In this document: piece by piece, positions 34,873-45,391 of the stretch
Position numbering within the stretch: the first letter of the stretch is position 1
Layout of the letters: every line of letters starts with the position of its first letter
Assembly (NCBI GenBank): GCA_036567785.1
Contig: DATCTV010000010.1
Span: 1 to 62,106 of the forward strand
Source of the DNA: Desulfomonilia bacterium
GTDB taxonomy: Bacteria; Desulfobacterota; Desulfomonilia; UBA1062
Length of the DNA stretch: 62,106 bases
Reading direction: 5' to 3'
Notes under the pieces: model-generated
What the model saw: only the letters and a program-made list of their open reading frames with translations
The model's database searches: none
Told to the model about the DNA's origin: nothing
Made by a program: the position numbers and the translations under genes

Positions 34873-37800
34873 TTGCGCATCAAGCCTGATAAAACATGCG
34901 AGAGTGAAACCAGGAAAGCGATTATGTATTATCACAAGTTTAAAGATTTGCTGTTTGATGATCCTCAGAAATTGTTTTTACTTTGGAGGCAGAAAGGAAT
35001 AGGTATGCTCTTTTTAAATAAGTTCAGAAAACTTACATCCCTGAGAATCGGCAAAATTGTAAATAGCAATAATTTCCCATGTTCCAATATCATGTTCCTG
35101 AAAAACATTGAGATTGATGTCATTGATACTGATTTCCCGGTTGAAAACATAAAAGTTCCATTTTCTATGATAACAACGATAAAGAATGAGAGCGCAAACA
35201 TAGTTGAGTTTTTAAAGAGTATAGAGTCACAGAGTCTGATACCTGAAGAACTGATAATAGTTGATGGCGGGTCAACAGATGGAACCGTCGATCTCGTAAA
35301 GGAATTTATAGATAATTCAAGCCTGAATGTTGTTTTCATGGAGCATCCCGGGATCAACATTGCCGCCGGAAGAAACATGGCAATAAACGAGGCTGGAAAT
35401 GAAATACTTGTCCTCACAGATGCGGGCTGCAAACTGGATATGAACTTCTGCAAGAACCTTGTTGGTTCATTCATGGCTGATGACAGGGCGGACATGGTAG
35501 GCGGTATATACAAACCGATTGTCAAGACCGACTATGCAAATTTCTTTATTCCCGACTGGAATAATATGGATTGGCAGGAATTTTTGCCTTCGGCCAGGTC
35601 TCTTGCAATAAAACGTTCTATTGCACTCGATATCGGAGGATTTCCTGAATACCTTACTTTGACCGGGGAGGATACATTATTTGATGTAGACTACAGAAGG
35701 GCTTCAAAAAAATGGGTATTCAATAAAAAAGCCTTTGTATCCTGGAGCGGGCCGCTCACCGAACAGGCTGCATGCAAGGTCGCTTATACGTACGGGAAAG
35801 GCGACGGAGAAAGCGGAGTGGGCGACTACAGATTTGCAAATATGTTCTATGACAAAATAATGCATTATAAACATCATGGAGATACAGATATTCCGAACCC
35901 GATAATGAAAAGTATGTTCATGGGTTATATGGATGGCTGTAAAATGAGAGCCAAAGCAGAAATAGAAAAGAGAAAAATAAGCGGAGTCGTCCTGATATTA
36001 TCAATAAAGTCTCTTTCAAATAAGGACAAAACAAAAGTCGAAGCGATCAAAAGCCTGATTTCGAGTAACTATAAGGTGTTTTTTGTTAATGTGAACAAGG
36101 GAGCTGGTCTGAAAAAAGATAACTGGTTTGATGTGGACTACTCCTTGCTTGAACTGGCATCTGTCAAAGATTTCGACTGGGAAAATTTTATTGAGGAATA
36201 TTATGCAAGGATTCCTGAAAAGACACTTGTTGTAAATCCTGAATGGCATCCTCTTCTGGGATCGTTACTGGATAAATTAAAATCAAAGTCGGGGAACGGT
36301 ATAAAAGTTGTTTCCAGTTTTGGTGATGTTTATGGAAGTTTGAAGGAAATCGCACCTGCTCATAAAGGAAACAACGCCTTGAAAGAAGAAACAGCAACAG
36401 ATACTGCTAAAGAGAACGTTAATTTTTCCGGATTCGGAAAGGTTGGTAATCGTCTTCAGCTTGTTTATCAAAAGCTTATGAAGGTTAAACTTTACGGGGC
36501 CATGTTTTATTCCCACACGAAAACTTTCGGATTTAAAGAGACACTGTATAAAAGCATGAGGAAATTGGGATTCAGTGTAAACTTCAATTATAGACCGTTT
36601 AATCCAAAGTTGTTTCTAAAGCCGTCTGTTTTAAAATCAAACAACAGCAATATGCCGGATATTATAAGTTTTCCCATAATGCCATGGTTTTCCAGAAAAC
36701 AGAGATCGCAACAGCTGCTGACCAGGTTTGCAGAGAATGGGACCAGGGTATTCCGGATTGACAGGGATTTCCTGGTTGGCAAAAGAGAATATAAATATAG
36801 TCTGCTGGAAGTGCAGAAAAACATACTGCAGGTCACTTTAAGCAGTAACAGGAAATTGAGCATTTATACGGATAAAATCGGTGATGATTCTTTAGGCGGG
36901 ATGCTGGAGTCTATTGATCAATTGAAAACGGATTTCATGATTGGTGAAGCAGTCTGTATAGTTGAATTGCCATTCTGGTATCCCATAGCGAAAAAATTAA
37001 AAGAGAAGTATGGCTGGAACATAATATACGACTGCATGGACGAGCATGAGGGTTTTTCCACCAACAATCAAGCCATGCTTTCGGATGAATCGGAAATCGC
37101 CAGAGAGGCTTCATTTGTTACTGTTTCTTCTAAATACCTTATGGATAAGATGAGCAGATACAACCGGAACTGTTTTCTGATTCGAAACGCAACGGATTTT
37201 AACCACTTCAGCTATCTGCCTCAAAATGACCTGTTAAAGAAAGTTCGGAAGCCTATTATAGGATATTACGGTGCAATTTCAGACTGGTTTGATATTGATC
37301 TGATTGTTTATGCGGCATCAGAAAGGAAAGACTGGAATTTTGTTATCATAGGAGGAAACGATAGCTGCATCGACTTAAGCCTTCTTGAAAAGCTTCCCAA
37401 TGTGAAGCTGCTGGGAGAGAAATCCTATTCTGAACTTCCCAAATATTTGTACTGGTTTGATGTCTGTATCATACCTTTCAAATTGACAAAACTCACTGAG
37501 GCAACAAATCCGGTAAAATTATATGAATATCTCAGTTCGGGCAAACCTGTTGTCTCAACGATGCTTCCTGAATTAATGCTTGTCTCTGAGTACCTGTACC
37601 TGGCCGGGGACAAGGATGACTTTGTAGCCAAGATCGATAACGCTTTGAATGAAAGTGATTTTAACCTGGTGGAAAAGCGCATACAAATGGCAAAAGAAAA
37701 CACCTGGGAAACGAGATATAAAGACTTATATCAGGCTGTCCGGAATTTGTATCCGACCGTAAGCATAATAATTGTCACATATAATAACCTTAATCTGACA

Positions 37801-38505
37801 AAGGCTTGCATAGAGAGCATATATGCGAATTCTCACTATCCGAATCTGGAGCTTGTCATTGTTGATAATAATTCCTCAGACGGAACCAGGGATTACTTGA
37901 TTGGAATTCAAAATACCTATGATAATATTTCTTTGATACTCAATGATGAGAACAGGGGATTTGCTGCTGCAAACAACCAGGGAATCAGGAAATCATGTGG
38001 AGAAAATATTATTCTTCTCAACAATGACACAGTAGTCACGCCGGGATGGATATCGAAGCTGAATCATTATCTTAAAGATAAAAGCACAGGAATGGTTGGT
38101 CCTGTCACCAATATGTGCGGAAATGAAGCAATTATAAATGTTCCTTATGACGTCAGTACGTTGGAAGGTTTTGATGAGTTTATAAATTCATTTTATAAGC
38201 GCAGCAGGAAGGGAGATTCATTTGAGATAGATATGCTGTCGATGTTCTGTGTGGCAATTAGAAGAGAAACAGTAAATGAAATAGGTTTCCTTGATGAAAG
38301 GTTCAAAACCGGGATGTTCGAGGATACAGACTACTCATACAGAATAAAAGAGAAGGGGTATAAGATCATCTGTGCAAGAGACATATTCATACATCACTGC
38401 TGCCGTGCCTCTTTCGGTAAATTGCCTTCAAACGAGTACAATAGGATCTATGAAGAAAACAGAATTAAATTCGAAGAAAAATGGTCAATAAAGTCAAAAT
38501 ACTGA
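34873..38505 (+). CDS. three-domain glycosyltransferase (GT2 - GT4-like - GT2)
   Basis: 1210 residues from a TTG with AAGGAAAG upstream; an ATG at 34924 is a second option. Domain 1 (about 90-330) is a GT2 fold with MITTIKNESANIVEFLKS, DGGSTDGTVD and TDAGC. A linker region follows (about 370-560). Domain 2 (about 590-960) is GT4-like with IIYDCMDEHEG, GYYGAISDWFD and NPVKLYEYLSSGKPVV. Domain 3 (about 970-1200) is a second GT2 with IIIVTYNNLNLTKAC, DNNSSDGTRD and LNNDTVVTPGW. It may add several successive sugars. The middle domain is related to the protein at 39627. Confidence 0.9.
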   Translation: MRIKPDKTCESETRKAIMYYHKFKDLLFDDPQKLFLLWRQKGIGMLFLNKFRKLTSLRIGKIVNSNNFPCSNIMFLKNIEIDVIDTDFPVENIKVPFSMITTIKNESANIVEFLKSIESQSLIPEELIIVDGGSTDGTVDLVKEFIDNSSLNVVFMEHPGINIAAGRNMAINEAGNEILVLTDAGCKLDMNFCKNLVGSFMADDRADMVGGIYKPIVKTDYANFFIPDWNNMDWQEFLPSARSLAIKRSIALDIGGFPEYLTLTGEDTLFDVDYRRASKKWVFNKKAFVSWSGPLTEQAACKVAYTYGKGDGESGVGDYRFANMFYDKIMHYKHHGDTDIPNPIMKSMFMGYMDGCKMRAKAEIEKRKISGVVLILSIKSLSNKDKTKVEAIKSLISSNYKVFFVNVNKGAGLKKDNWFDVDYSLLELASVKDFDWENFIEEYYARIPEKTLVVNPEWHPLLGSLLDKLKSKSGNGIKVVSSFGDVYGSLKEIAPAHKGNNALKEETATDTAKENVNFSGFGKVGNRLQLVYQKLMKVKLYGAMFYSHTKTFGFKETLYKSMRKLGFSVNFNYRPFNPKLFLKPSVLKSNNSNMPDIISFPIMPWFSRKQRSQQLLTRFAENGTRVFRIDRDFLVGKREYKYSLLEVQKNILQVTLSSNRKLSIYTDKIGDDSLGGMLESIDQLKTDFMIGEAVCIVELPFWYPIAKKLKEKYGWNIIYDCMDEHEGFSTNNQAMLSDESEIAREASFVTVSSKYLMDKMSRYNRNCFLIRNATDFNHFSYLPQNDLLKKVRKPIIGYYGAISDWFDIDLIVYAASERKDWNFVIIGGNDSCIDLSLLEKLPNVKLLGEKSYSELPKYLYWFDVCIIPFKLTKLTEATNPVKLYEYLSSGKPVVSTMLPELMLVSEYLYLAGDKDDFVAKIDNALNESDFNLVEKRIQMAKENTWETRYKDLYQAVRNLYPTVSIIIVTYNNLNLTKACIESIYANSHYPNLELVIVDNNSSDGTRDYLIGIQNTYDNISLILNDENRGFAAANNQGIRKSCGENIILLNNDTVVTPGWISKLNHYLKDKSTGMVGPVTNMCGNEAIINVPYDVSTLEGFDEFINSFYKRSRKGDSFEIDMLSMFCVAIRRETVNEIGFLDERFKTGMFEDTDYSYRIKEKGYKIICARDIFIHHCCRASFGKLPSNEYNRIYEENRIKFEEKWSIKSKY

Positions 38506-38529
38506 CCTGAAGATAGAAGAATAAATGTT

Positions 38530-39636
38530 ATGATAAAAACAATGTGCGTTATGGGAACACGACCCGAGGCGATTAAAATGGCCCCGGTCATTCACGCGTT
38601 AAGAGATGATGCAAGTTTTAAAGTAACCGTTCTGGCAACGGCTCAGCATCGTCACTTGCTTGATCAGGTACTTTCCTTATTCGATATCAAGCCGGATATA
38701 GATCTTAATATCATGAAGCCTAATCAGGCATTGTCAACCTTGACGGCAAAGCTACTTCTTAACCTCGATAAGGTGCTTCAATCTGAAAAGCCTGATATTG
38801 TACTTGCGCAAGGGGATACGACAACTGTTATGTCCATAGCGCTGGCATGCTTCTACCAGCGGATTCCTTTCGGTCATGTTGAAGCGGGATTAAGGACATG
38901 GGATATGGCAAATCCGTTTCCCGAGGAGATGAACAGGGTTGTTGCCGGGCGGCTTTCCAGATGGCATTTTGCTCCTACCCAGAGTGCAAGGCAGAATCTA
39001 TTGCGTGAAGGGGTATCTGATAAAGATATAACCGTAACCGGCAATACTGTGATCGACGCTCTCCTGAGTGTCGCTGAAAGAGATACTGAACTGCCTGTTG
39101 GAATCGATCCTGAAAAACGCCTGATTTTAATGACAGCCCATCGTCGTGAAAATTTCGGGGAACCGTTTGAAAATATCTGTGGTGCAGTGCTCACCCTGAT
39201 GGATAATAATCCTGATATTCAGGTCCTGTACCCTGTTCATCCCAATCCTAATGTGAAGAGCATAGCCCACAGGCTGCTGGGAAACAATAAACAGGTAATA
39301 TTATGCGAACCTCTGGATTATCTGCCGTTCGTTGCTTCAATGAAGAAGGCCTATCTGATATTGACTGATTCAGGCGGTGTCCAGGAAGAGGCGCCCGCCC
39401 TGGGTAAGCCTGTCCTTGTTTTAAGGCAGGAAACAGAACGCCCTGAAGCTGTGAACGAAGGGGTCGTGAAGCTGGTTGGAACGGATAAAGAGGCTATTGT
39501 CTCTGAAACACAGAGACTGCTTGATGACAGGAATGCCTATAGAGCTATGGCTCGCGGGGTTTCACCCTATGGAGATGGCCGGGCAGCCGGCCGTATAGTG
39601 AATGTACTGAGAAATTATTCCCCGTCATGCGCCTGA
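38530..39636 (+). CDS. wecB: UDP-N-acetylglucosamine 2-epimerase (non-hydrolysing)
   Basis: 368 residues. MGTRPEAIKMAPVIHAL, QGDTTTVMSIALA, HVEAGLRTWDMANPFPEEMNR, TAHRRENFG and LTDSGGVQEEAPALGKPVLVLR are the full WecB set. It makes UDP-ManNAc for the polysaccharide. No wecC dehydrogenase is adjacent. Overlaps the next gene by ten bases. Confidence 0.96.
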   Translation: MIKTMCVMGTRPEAIKMAPVIHALRDDASFKVTVLATAQHRHLLDQVLSLFDIKPDIDLNIMKPNQALSTLTAKLLLNLDKVLQSEKPDIVLAQGDTTTVMSIALACFYQRIPFGHVEAGLRTWDMANPFPEEMNRVVAGRLSRWHFAPTQSARQNLLREGVSDKDITVTGNTVIDALLSVAERDTELPVGIDPEKRLILMTAHRRENFGEPFENICGAVLTLMDNNPDIQVLYPVHPNPNVKSIAHRLLGNNKQVILCEPLDYLPFVASMKKAYLILTDSGGVQEEAPALGKPVLVLRQETERPEAVNEGVVKLVGTDKEAIVSETQRLLDDRNAYRAMARGVSPYGDGRAAGRIVNVLRNYSPSCA

Positions 39637-40742
39637 TCTATCTCTCTCCTTTGCCATGGTGCAGCTTCACTCAGAGGCCGCATGAATTTGTCTTGTATTT
39701 TCATAAAGTCACAGAAGGAAAAGTTCTCTGGGTGGATCCTTACCCGGCACGGCTGCCGAAGCTCTCAGACATTAACCGTTTAAAAGGAAACATGGGGCTC
39801 TTCATCAGACCGGAGCCTGCCTGGTTAACCGTGTTGAAGCCCAGAGCGCTGCCTTTTGAACCATTGCCTTTGATTTCAAATATTAATAAAATTTTCTTCA
39901 GACCGGTTGTAAACAGAGCAAAAGAATTTGCAAAATCAGATAAGACTGCCATTGCTTTTGGGAAGCCGTCTGCAATGGCGGTTGAGCTTTTAGATATTAT
40001 TGATGCAACATGGTCGTTGTATGATGCCATGGATGATTTCCCGGCATTTCATACAGGGCTTGCTCATAGGTCAATGGAATATCACGAGAACATCCTGGCC
40101 CGGAGAGTATCTCAACTTATCGTTTCTTCTTCGAATCTGGTTCAAAAGTTTGCGAATCAATCACTGTCATCCACATTGATCAGAAATGCTTTCAGCAGAA
40201 ACCTACCTATGCCTGGCATTAGGAAAAAGACTCATACGCGACCCCGGATCGGCTATGTCGGAACACTGAGCGGATGGTTTGACTGGGAACTGCTGACCTG
40301 CCTGGCAAATGACAATCCGGGATGCGATTTTATACTTATAGGCCCTTTGCTTGAGAGCTCAGTACAGGATTTGCCCGCTAATGTTTTCATAAAGCCGCCG
40401 CTAGAGCATAATTCTGCGATGATTGCCATGTCAGAGTTCGACGCCGGTATAATTCCATTTAAAAAAAATAAACTTACAGAATCAGTTGATCCGATCAAAT
40501 ATTATGAATACCGCGCATTAGGCCTGCCTGTAATAAGCAGTGCGTTTGGAGAAATGAAACTGCATAAAGAAGAAGGAGTGTTTCTTGTTGATGACTATTC
40601 TGATTCAAGAGCCGCCATTTCCAATGCATTGAATTTTAAAAGTGATGAAGAATCGATTATGGCGTTCCGAGACAATAATTCCTGGGATAAAAGGTTTGAA
40701 GCTGCCGGTTTGTTCAAGGGACTTGACAGTATTTCTGATTAA
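39627..40742 (+). CDS. glycosyltransferase, GT4-like
   Basis: 371 residues. N-terminal RLIYLSPLPWCSFTQRPHEF, WSLYDAMDDFPAF, and the nucleotide-sugar half with IGYVGTLSGWFDWELL, GIIPFKKNKLTESVDPIKYYEYRALGLPVI. These motifs parallel the middle domain of the 1210-residue protein upstream, so the two are paralogous transferases of the same cluster. Donor and acceptor unknown. Confidence 0.88.
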   Translation: MRLIYLSPLPWCSFTQRPHEFVLYFHKVTEGKVLWVDPYPARLPKLSDINRLKGNMGLFIRPEPAWLTVLKPRALPFEPLPLISNINKIFFRPVVNRAKEFAKSDKTAIAFGKPSAMAVELLDIIDATWSLYDAMDDFPAFHTGLAHRSMEYHENILARRVSQLIVSSSNLVQKFANQSLSSTLIRNAFSRNLPMPGIRKKTHTRPRIGYVGTLSGWFDWELLTCLANDNPGCDFILIGPLLESSVQDLPANVFIKPPLEHNSAMIAMSEFDAGIIPFKKNKLTESVDPIKYYEYRALGLPVISSAFGEMKLHKEEGVFLVDDYSDSRAAISNALNFKSDEESIMAFRDNNSWDKRFEAAGLFKGLDSISD

Positions 40743-40788
40743 AACAGTAACCTGCAAACGAAGGTTTAAACAATAAACTCCTATTTCC

Positions 40789-41694
40789 ATGAAAGTATCG
40801 ATAATAATCCCTATATTGAATGCGCATAAGGTTCTTCCGGGCCTTCTTGACGTTCTAAACAGGAACGGCAATCATGAAATTATTGTGATCGACTCGGAAT
40901 CAGATGACGACACTTTGGAAGCCATAAAAAGTTATGATGTAAAGCTTATCCGTATAAAACGAAAAGAATTCGATCATGGCGGAACCAGGAATTTTGCGGC
41001 CGGATTTGCAAGCGGTGAATATCTTGTTTTTCTCACTCAGGATGCGCTTCCTGTCGATGACAGAACGATTGACAACCTTGTAAAGCCAATGCAGGATGAC
41101 CCCGGAATTGCTGTCACATACGGCAGACAGACAGCGTATCCTTCAGCAAGGCCGCTTGAGAGATTCATCAGGGAATTTAATTATCCTCCTAAGAGCATGA
41201 AGAAAACGAGGGATGATGTTACATCAATGGGAGTGAAAACGTTTTTCTGCAGCAATGCCTGTGCCGCATACAGGAAATTAATTTTTACTGAACTTGGAGG
41301 ATTTCTCACAAACACCATTATGAACGAAGATATGGAATTTGTTCACAGGGCGGTTATGAAGGGATATTCGGTTTATTATGCTGCCGATGCCATTGTATAT
41401 CATTCCCATGACTATTCGTTTTCCGAACAGCTGAAAAGATATTTCGATATAGGAGTCTTTTTTGAAGACAACCCCGATATAAAGGCAAAATCAAGAAATG
41501 AGAGTGAAGGGTTCAGGTATATTGTTGAAGCATGCAGGTTTATTCTCAAGAATAAAGAATATTGCGAATTTATCTATCTGGTAACTGATACACTGGCCCG
41601 GTTTTCAGGCTATCGGTTCGGATCACGTTACAGGTCATTACCTGAAAAAGTTATTAAAATGCTTTCGATGAACAAAGGATACTGGAACAAATGA
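40789..41694 (+). CDS. GT2 family glycosyltransferase, rhamnosyltransferase-like
   Basis: 301 residues. SIIIPILNAHKVLPGLLDVL, the nucleotide-binding DSESDDDTLE, KRKEFDHGGTRNFAA and FLTQDALPVD resemble the RfbF/WbbL rhamnosyltransferase group, in which the FDHGGTRN block is characteristic. This agrees with rmlA in the cluster. Its stop overlaps the initiating transferase gene by four bases. Confidence 0.9.
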   Translation: MKVSIIIPILNAHKVLPGLLDVLNRNGNHEIIVIDSESDDDTLEAIKSYDVKLIRIKRKEFDHGGTRNFAAGFASGEYLVFLTQDALPVDDRTIDNLVKPMQDDPGIAVTYGRQTAYPSARPLERFIREFNYPPKSMKKTRDDVTSMGVKTFFCSNACAAYRKLIFTELGGFLTNTIMNEDMEFVHRAVMKGYSVYYAADAIVYHSHDYSFSEQLKRYFDIGVFFEDNPDIKAKSRNESEGFRYIVEACRFILKNKEYCEFIYLVTDTLARFSGYRFGSRYRSLPEKVIKMLSMNKGYWNK

Positions 41695-43121
41695 AAAGAA
41701 CGTTCGAAGTTTTAGCAAAAAAAATTGCGGCAGCCCTTGTACTGCTGGCAGGAGACTTTCTAGCAATAATATGTGGTTTCATCATTGCCTATTTCATCCG
41801 GGCATGGTTTCTGGTTGATATCATTCCGATTATGAATCCTATGATGCATGGGTTCGGAGTATATGCCGAGCTGTGGATAATGCTTGTTCTGTGGCCCCTT
41901 ATCTTTTTTTATGATGGACTTTATCCGTCAATAGGCATGGGTTTCTGGGAAGAGACAAAACATCTCGTCAAAGGGAATTTCATTGTATTTCTGATAATCA
42001 TACTGCTCACATTCGTAACCAAGACATCCGGCATGTTTTCCAGGCCATTGATAGCCATAGCATTCATTTCGACAATGCTCTTTCTGCCGGTGTTTCGAAA
42101 AGTCTCGAGGATGCTTCTGCGCATCCTTAAACTGTGGACTGAAGAGGTCGTGCTGATAGGCCGCAGCGAGGCTCTCAATCATGTGTACTTTTTTCTTGAA
42201 AAAAATCCTGATCTTGGCTTGAAGCCTATAGGGAGCATCACATATGAATCGGAGGAATCAAATACTGAATTAATCAAGCTTGGCTCGATTGAGAATCTCG
42301 AAAAGATTAATGTCAGGGCCAATGAAGTCATTATAGCCATTCCGGGCGCCACAAACGCCGAACTTGTTGAGATTATCGAGAAGTCGAGCCATATTGCAGC
42401 AATTGTAAATGTCCTTCCTGATTTGAATGGCATTGCATCTACCGGTGTAGGTACCCATGACCTTAACGGGATGCTGCTGCTCGAAATGGAGGACAGGCTT
42501 GCCAGGCTTAGAAACAGAATTATTAAAAGGGTATTCGATTCTATCATATCAGCGTGCGCTCTTCTGATATTGTCGCCATTATTCCTGATCATAATTCTCT
42601 TCATCAAGTCGAATTCCAGAGGGCCAGCCATTTTCGGACATAAAAGAGTAGGCAAAGACGGCAAGACCTTCACCTGTTACAAGTTCAGGACCATGATTAC
42701 AAATGCACAGGAAGTTCTGCAGGAACTTCTGGATAATGACCCGGAGGCAAGAAGACAGTGGGATCAAGATTTCAAACTGAAGAATGATCCTAGGATTACC
42801 AGGATTGGCGGCTTCTTAAGAAAGACGAGCCTGGATGAACTGCCGCAACTTATTAATGTGCTCAAGGGAGAAATGAGCCTGGTCGGCCCCAGGCCGATAG
42901 TTGAAAAAGAGATTGAACGCTACGGGAACAAGGCGAAATATTTTTTCAAGGTAACACCGGGAATTACAGGTTTATGGCAGGTTTCCGGCCGCAATGATAT
43001 CGGCTATCAAGAGCGGGTGATGCTTGACGAATATTATGCTAAAAACTGGTCTTTATGGCTTGATATTGAGATTATCATTCGAACTTTCGGTGCGGTTCTT
43101 AAAAAGGAGGGCGCTTATTGA
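41691..43121 (+). CDS. polyprenyl-phosphate sugar phosphotransferase (WbaP-type)
   Basis: 476 residues. Four to five N-terminal membrane helices, a middle nucleotide-fold-like domain (about 150-270), then the catalytic phosphoglycosyltransferase: [45 protein letters not shown] and SLVGPRPI, ending [13 protein letters not shown]. It transfers a sugar-1-phosphate to undecaprenyl phosphate and so starts the repeat unit. Galactose or glucose is usual for this architecture; the sugar here is unknown. Confidence 0.93.
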   Translation: MKRTFEVLAKKIAAALVLLAGDFLAIICGFIIAYFIRAWFLVDIIPIMNPMMHGFGVYAELWIMLVLWPLIFFYDGLYPSIGMGFWEETKHLVKGNFIVFLIIILLTFVTKTSGMFSRPLIAIAFISTMLFLPVFRKVSRMLLRILKLWTEEVVLIGRSEALNHVYFFLEKNPDLGLKPIGSITYESEESNTELIKLGSIENLEKINVRANEVIIAIPGATNAELVEIIEKSSHIAAIVNVLPDLNGIASTGVGTHDLNGMLLLEMEDRLARLRNRIIKRVFDSIISACALLILSPLFLIIILFIKSNSRGPAIFGHKRVGKDGKTFTCYKFRTMITNAQEVLQELLDNDPEARRQWDQDFKLKNDPRITRIGGFLRKTSLDELPQLINVLKGEMSLVGPRPIVEKEIERYGNKAKYFFKVTPGITGLWQVSGRNDIGYQERVMLDEYYAKNWSLWLDIEIIIRTFGAVLKKEGAY

Positions 43122-44473
43122 AAGGTTTCATTGATAGAATTCCGCTGGGCTGGATATGCCTGTTCATAATACCTGCATGCCTGATTTCACTTGCTCCATC
43201 CTGGTATCAGTATGACATAATATCAATGGATGGTGCATTTCAGTATATACCTGTTGCAGAACTCTATCTTAACGGCACTTTTATTGAGGCACTGATGCAG
43301 AAGCAGCTTCCTCTTTTCCCGATGTTGTTAGCCTTATTCTCCTGGATCACAGGTTTTGATCTTGAGATGTCAGGCCGTTTGATATCCATTATATCATTCT
43401 GCATTGCTGCAATCGGTTTATTCAGACTGACAGTATTTGTAAACTCGTCAAGGATATCAGGGCTGATTGCGGTTTTATTTATGATAACAAGCAGGGTCCT
43501 GCTGTATTGCAGTGTGGACTGTCTCAAAGAAAGTCTGCTGCTCTGTATTATAATATGGGCAAATTATTTGATACTGTCAGGAACGAGCAGTGAGAAGAAA
43601 AGTTATTCATTGATTGTAAGCGGCTTTATCCTGCTTTTTACGGGAGCGCTTCTAAGAAGCACGGCAAATTTATTCATTCTCGCCTGGTTGATTTTATGGG
43701 TCATCCATGAAAGGCGGTTGATCTTATATAGATTGATTGGACTGCTGCTGCCGATTCTTCTGGTGCTGATAGTATGGCTTATAAAACCTGATTTGCCGGT
43801 GTTTGTAAGAAGTTACGATCTTAATCAGCTTTTCGGGAAAGAATTTAACCTGATGTCTCTGCTCTCAGGGGTATGGGGTGCTGTTGACAGCATGTTTTCA
43901 GCAGGGAATCAGGGCGCATTTGTATTTTCCCTGCTGGGATTTTTTACATTCAGAAAAAATGTCTTATACAAGCACCATGTGGGTTTGACATTGTTATTGT
44001 TTCTTTTTGTTTATTCATTCTGGGGTTTCGCATCAGACAGATATTCACTTGCGCCGGTGATTATGACATATCCTCTTGCGGCATCACTGATAATGGAGTC
44101 AATGAAATCCGCAAAAAAATTGTTTGCTGCAGTAGCTTTTGCTGTTTTGCTGTTCAGTCCTGCTCAATGGATTTATAATTCTACCGGAGCCCCTGATCCC
44201 GATAAGATTGCGCAAAAGGATGCAGGCAGGTGGATTCTTTCGGTAAGGGGGCCTGGACATGAGGTAATGACCAACAGAGAACGCCTGGCTTTTTATGCAA
44301 AGTCGAAACTGATTCTTGTAAATGTTCCAGAGGATATAAAAAACTTCTCATCCGTTATTGCTGTTGACCGTTCCAAAGAAGGTGGTTCTGAAATGATTGA
44401 ATCAATCGAGCATATGGGATTACATCCCTCTAACATTATTGCTCCTGTATATATTTTTTTCCCCAAGAAATAA
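43118..44473 (+). CDS. integral membrane protein, GT-C/ArnT-like glycosyltransferase candidate
   Basis: 451 residues from a TTG with AAGGAGG upstream, overlapping the previous gene. About ten membrane helices, an acidic residue pair in the first periplasmic loop (MDGAFQYIPVAELYLNG, the D/E position of GT-C enzymes), and a soluble C-terminal tail from about residue 365. This topology matches PMT/ArnT-type transferases using polyprenyl-linked donors, which would modify the glycan in the periplasm. A polymerase role is a less likely alternative. Confidence 0.7.
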   Translation: MKGFIDRIPLGWICLFIIPACLISLAPSWYQYDIISMDGAFQYIPVAELYLNGTFIEALMQKQLPLFPMLLALFSWITGFDLEMSGRLISIISFCIAAIGLFRLTVFVNSSRISGLIAVLFMITSRVLLYCSVDCLKESLLLCIIIWANYLILSGTSSEKKSYSLIVSGFILLFTGALLRSTANLFILAWLILWVIHERRLILYRLIGLLLPILLVLIVWLIKPDLPVFVRSYDLNQLFGKEFNLMSLLSGVWGAVDSMFSAGNQGAFVFSLLGFFTFRKNVLYKHHVGLTLLLFLFVYSFWGFASDRYSLAPVIMTYPLAASLIMESMKSAKKLFAAVAFAVLLFSPAQWIYNSTGAPDPDKIAQKDAGRWILSVRGPGHEVMTNRERLAFYAKSKLILVNVPEDIKNFSSVIAVDRSKEGGSEMIESIEHMGLHPSNIIAPVYIFFPKK

Positions 44474-44505
44474 TATGTCAGGGTTTTGTTGACTTCTAAT
44501 TTTAA

Positions 44506-44964
44506 ATGATGATAAGTCCTCCGATGGATGATTGCTCTTTGATGAGAATAGCCTTGAAAGAGGCTGAAATAGCGGCTGAAGAAAATGAAGTACCTGTCGG
44601 TGCCGTACTTGTTTCAGGGGATCGGATTTATAAGAGTCATAACAGAATGATTAATAATTCAGACCCCACCGCCCATGCTGAAATCGAGGTAATAAGGAAG
44701 GCAGCCAGGGAACTTGGTAATTACAGACTTGTTGGTTCTATACTCTATGTCACGATTGAACCGTGTCTTATGTGTGTCGGGGCTATTGTACATGCAAGGA
44801 TTAAGAGGCTTGTTTATGCAGCCAGGGATGAGAGGTACGGTGCTGTGGAATCATTACTAAAGGCCTTTGAGCTTGGACTCAATCACAAACCCGAAACAGC
44901 GGGCGGGATCCTGGCTGATGAGAGCTCTGATATTATCCGAAGGTTCTTTAAGAAAAAAAGAAGG

Positions 44965-44988
<24 letters not shown>
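44506..44988 (+). CDS. tadA: tRNA-specific adenosine deaminase
   Basis: 160 residues. The zinc/catalytic site is TAHAEIEVIRKA with the proton-shuttling E, and PCLMCVGAIVHARI gives the two zinc cysteines. TadA converts A34 to inosine in tRNA-Arg. The reading frame runs 24 bases into the tRNA-Ser gene that starts at 44965: its last seven residues (EVPKWL plus preceding G) are encoded by the tRNA 5' half. No good RBS precedes either the ATG at 44506 or the one at 44524. Confidence 0.95.
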
Positions 44989-45058
<70 letters not shown>

Positions 45059-45112
45059 ATGAATGATTGAGAGAATAATGAGCCGGGCTGTTGTAAAAAG
45101 AATAATCAGCTT

Positions 45113-45130
45113 GAATAATCGTTATTATTC
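45113..45130. repeat. short inverted repeat between the tRNA-Ser genes
   Basis: GAATAAT-N4-ATTATTC is a perfect 7-base inverted repeat. The word GAATAAT also occurs at about 45073, 45100 and 45133 in the same 83-base spacer. It may be a processing stem between the two tRNAs or simple AT-rich repetition. Confidence 0.45.
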
Positions 45131-45141
45131 GAGAATAATCC

Positions 45142-45234
45142 GGAGAGATGCCCGAGAGGCTGAAGGGGCGCGATTGGAAATCGCGTGTACCGTCAAAAGC
45201 GGTACCGAGGGTTCGAATCCCTCTCTCTCCGCCA
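45142..45234 (+). tRNA. tRNA-Ser (GGA anticodon)
   Basis: Acceptor GGAGAGA pairs with TCTCTCC, encoded CCA at 45232-45234. The anticodon loop TTGGAAA gives GGA, reading UCC and UCU. A long variable arm (GTACCG-loop-CGGTAC) and T loop TTCGAAT confirm a type II tRNA. It follows the first tRNA-Ser by 83 bases. Confidence 0.95.
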
Positions 45235-45275
45235 GAACCTTATAAGCTTCAAATCAGGAACAATATTTTAAAAGA

Positions 45276-45391
45276 CCTGATAAAGGATCGGGTCTCATGC
45301 AATACGGCGCTGCGAACCCCGTCAGGCCCGGAAGGGAGCAGCGGTAAGCAGTACGCCGTATGTGTATGTTAAGGCCCGGTCCTTTATCAGG
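45276..45391 (+). ncRNA. ffs: signal recognition particle RNA, small bacterial (4.5S) type
   Basis: The conserved apical core GTCAGGCCCGGAAGGGAGCA with AGCGGTAAGCA lies at about 45320-45350. Flanking helices close around it, and the outermost arms CCTGATAAAGGA (45276-45287) and TCCTTTATCAGG (45380-45391) pair perfectly and run straight into eight T, so the terminal SRP helix also works as the transcription terminator. The mature ends may lie a few bases inside. dnaX follows, a common neighbour of this RNA. Confidence 0.93.
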
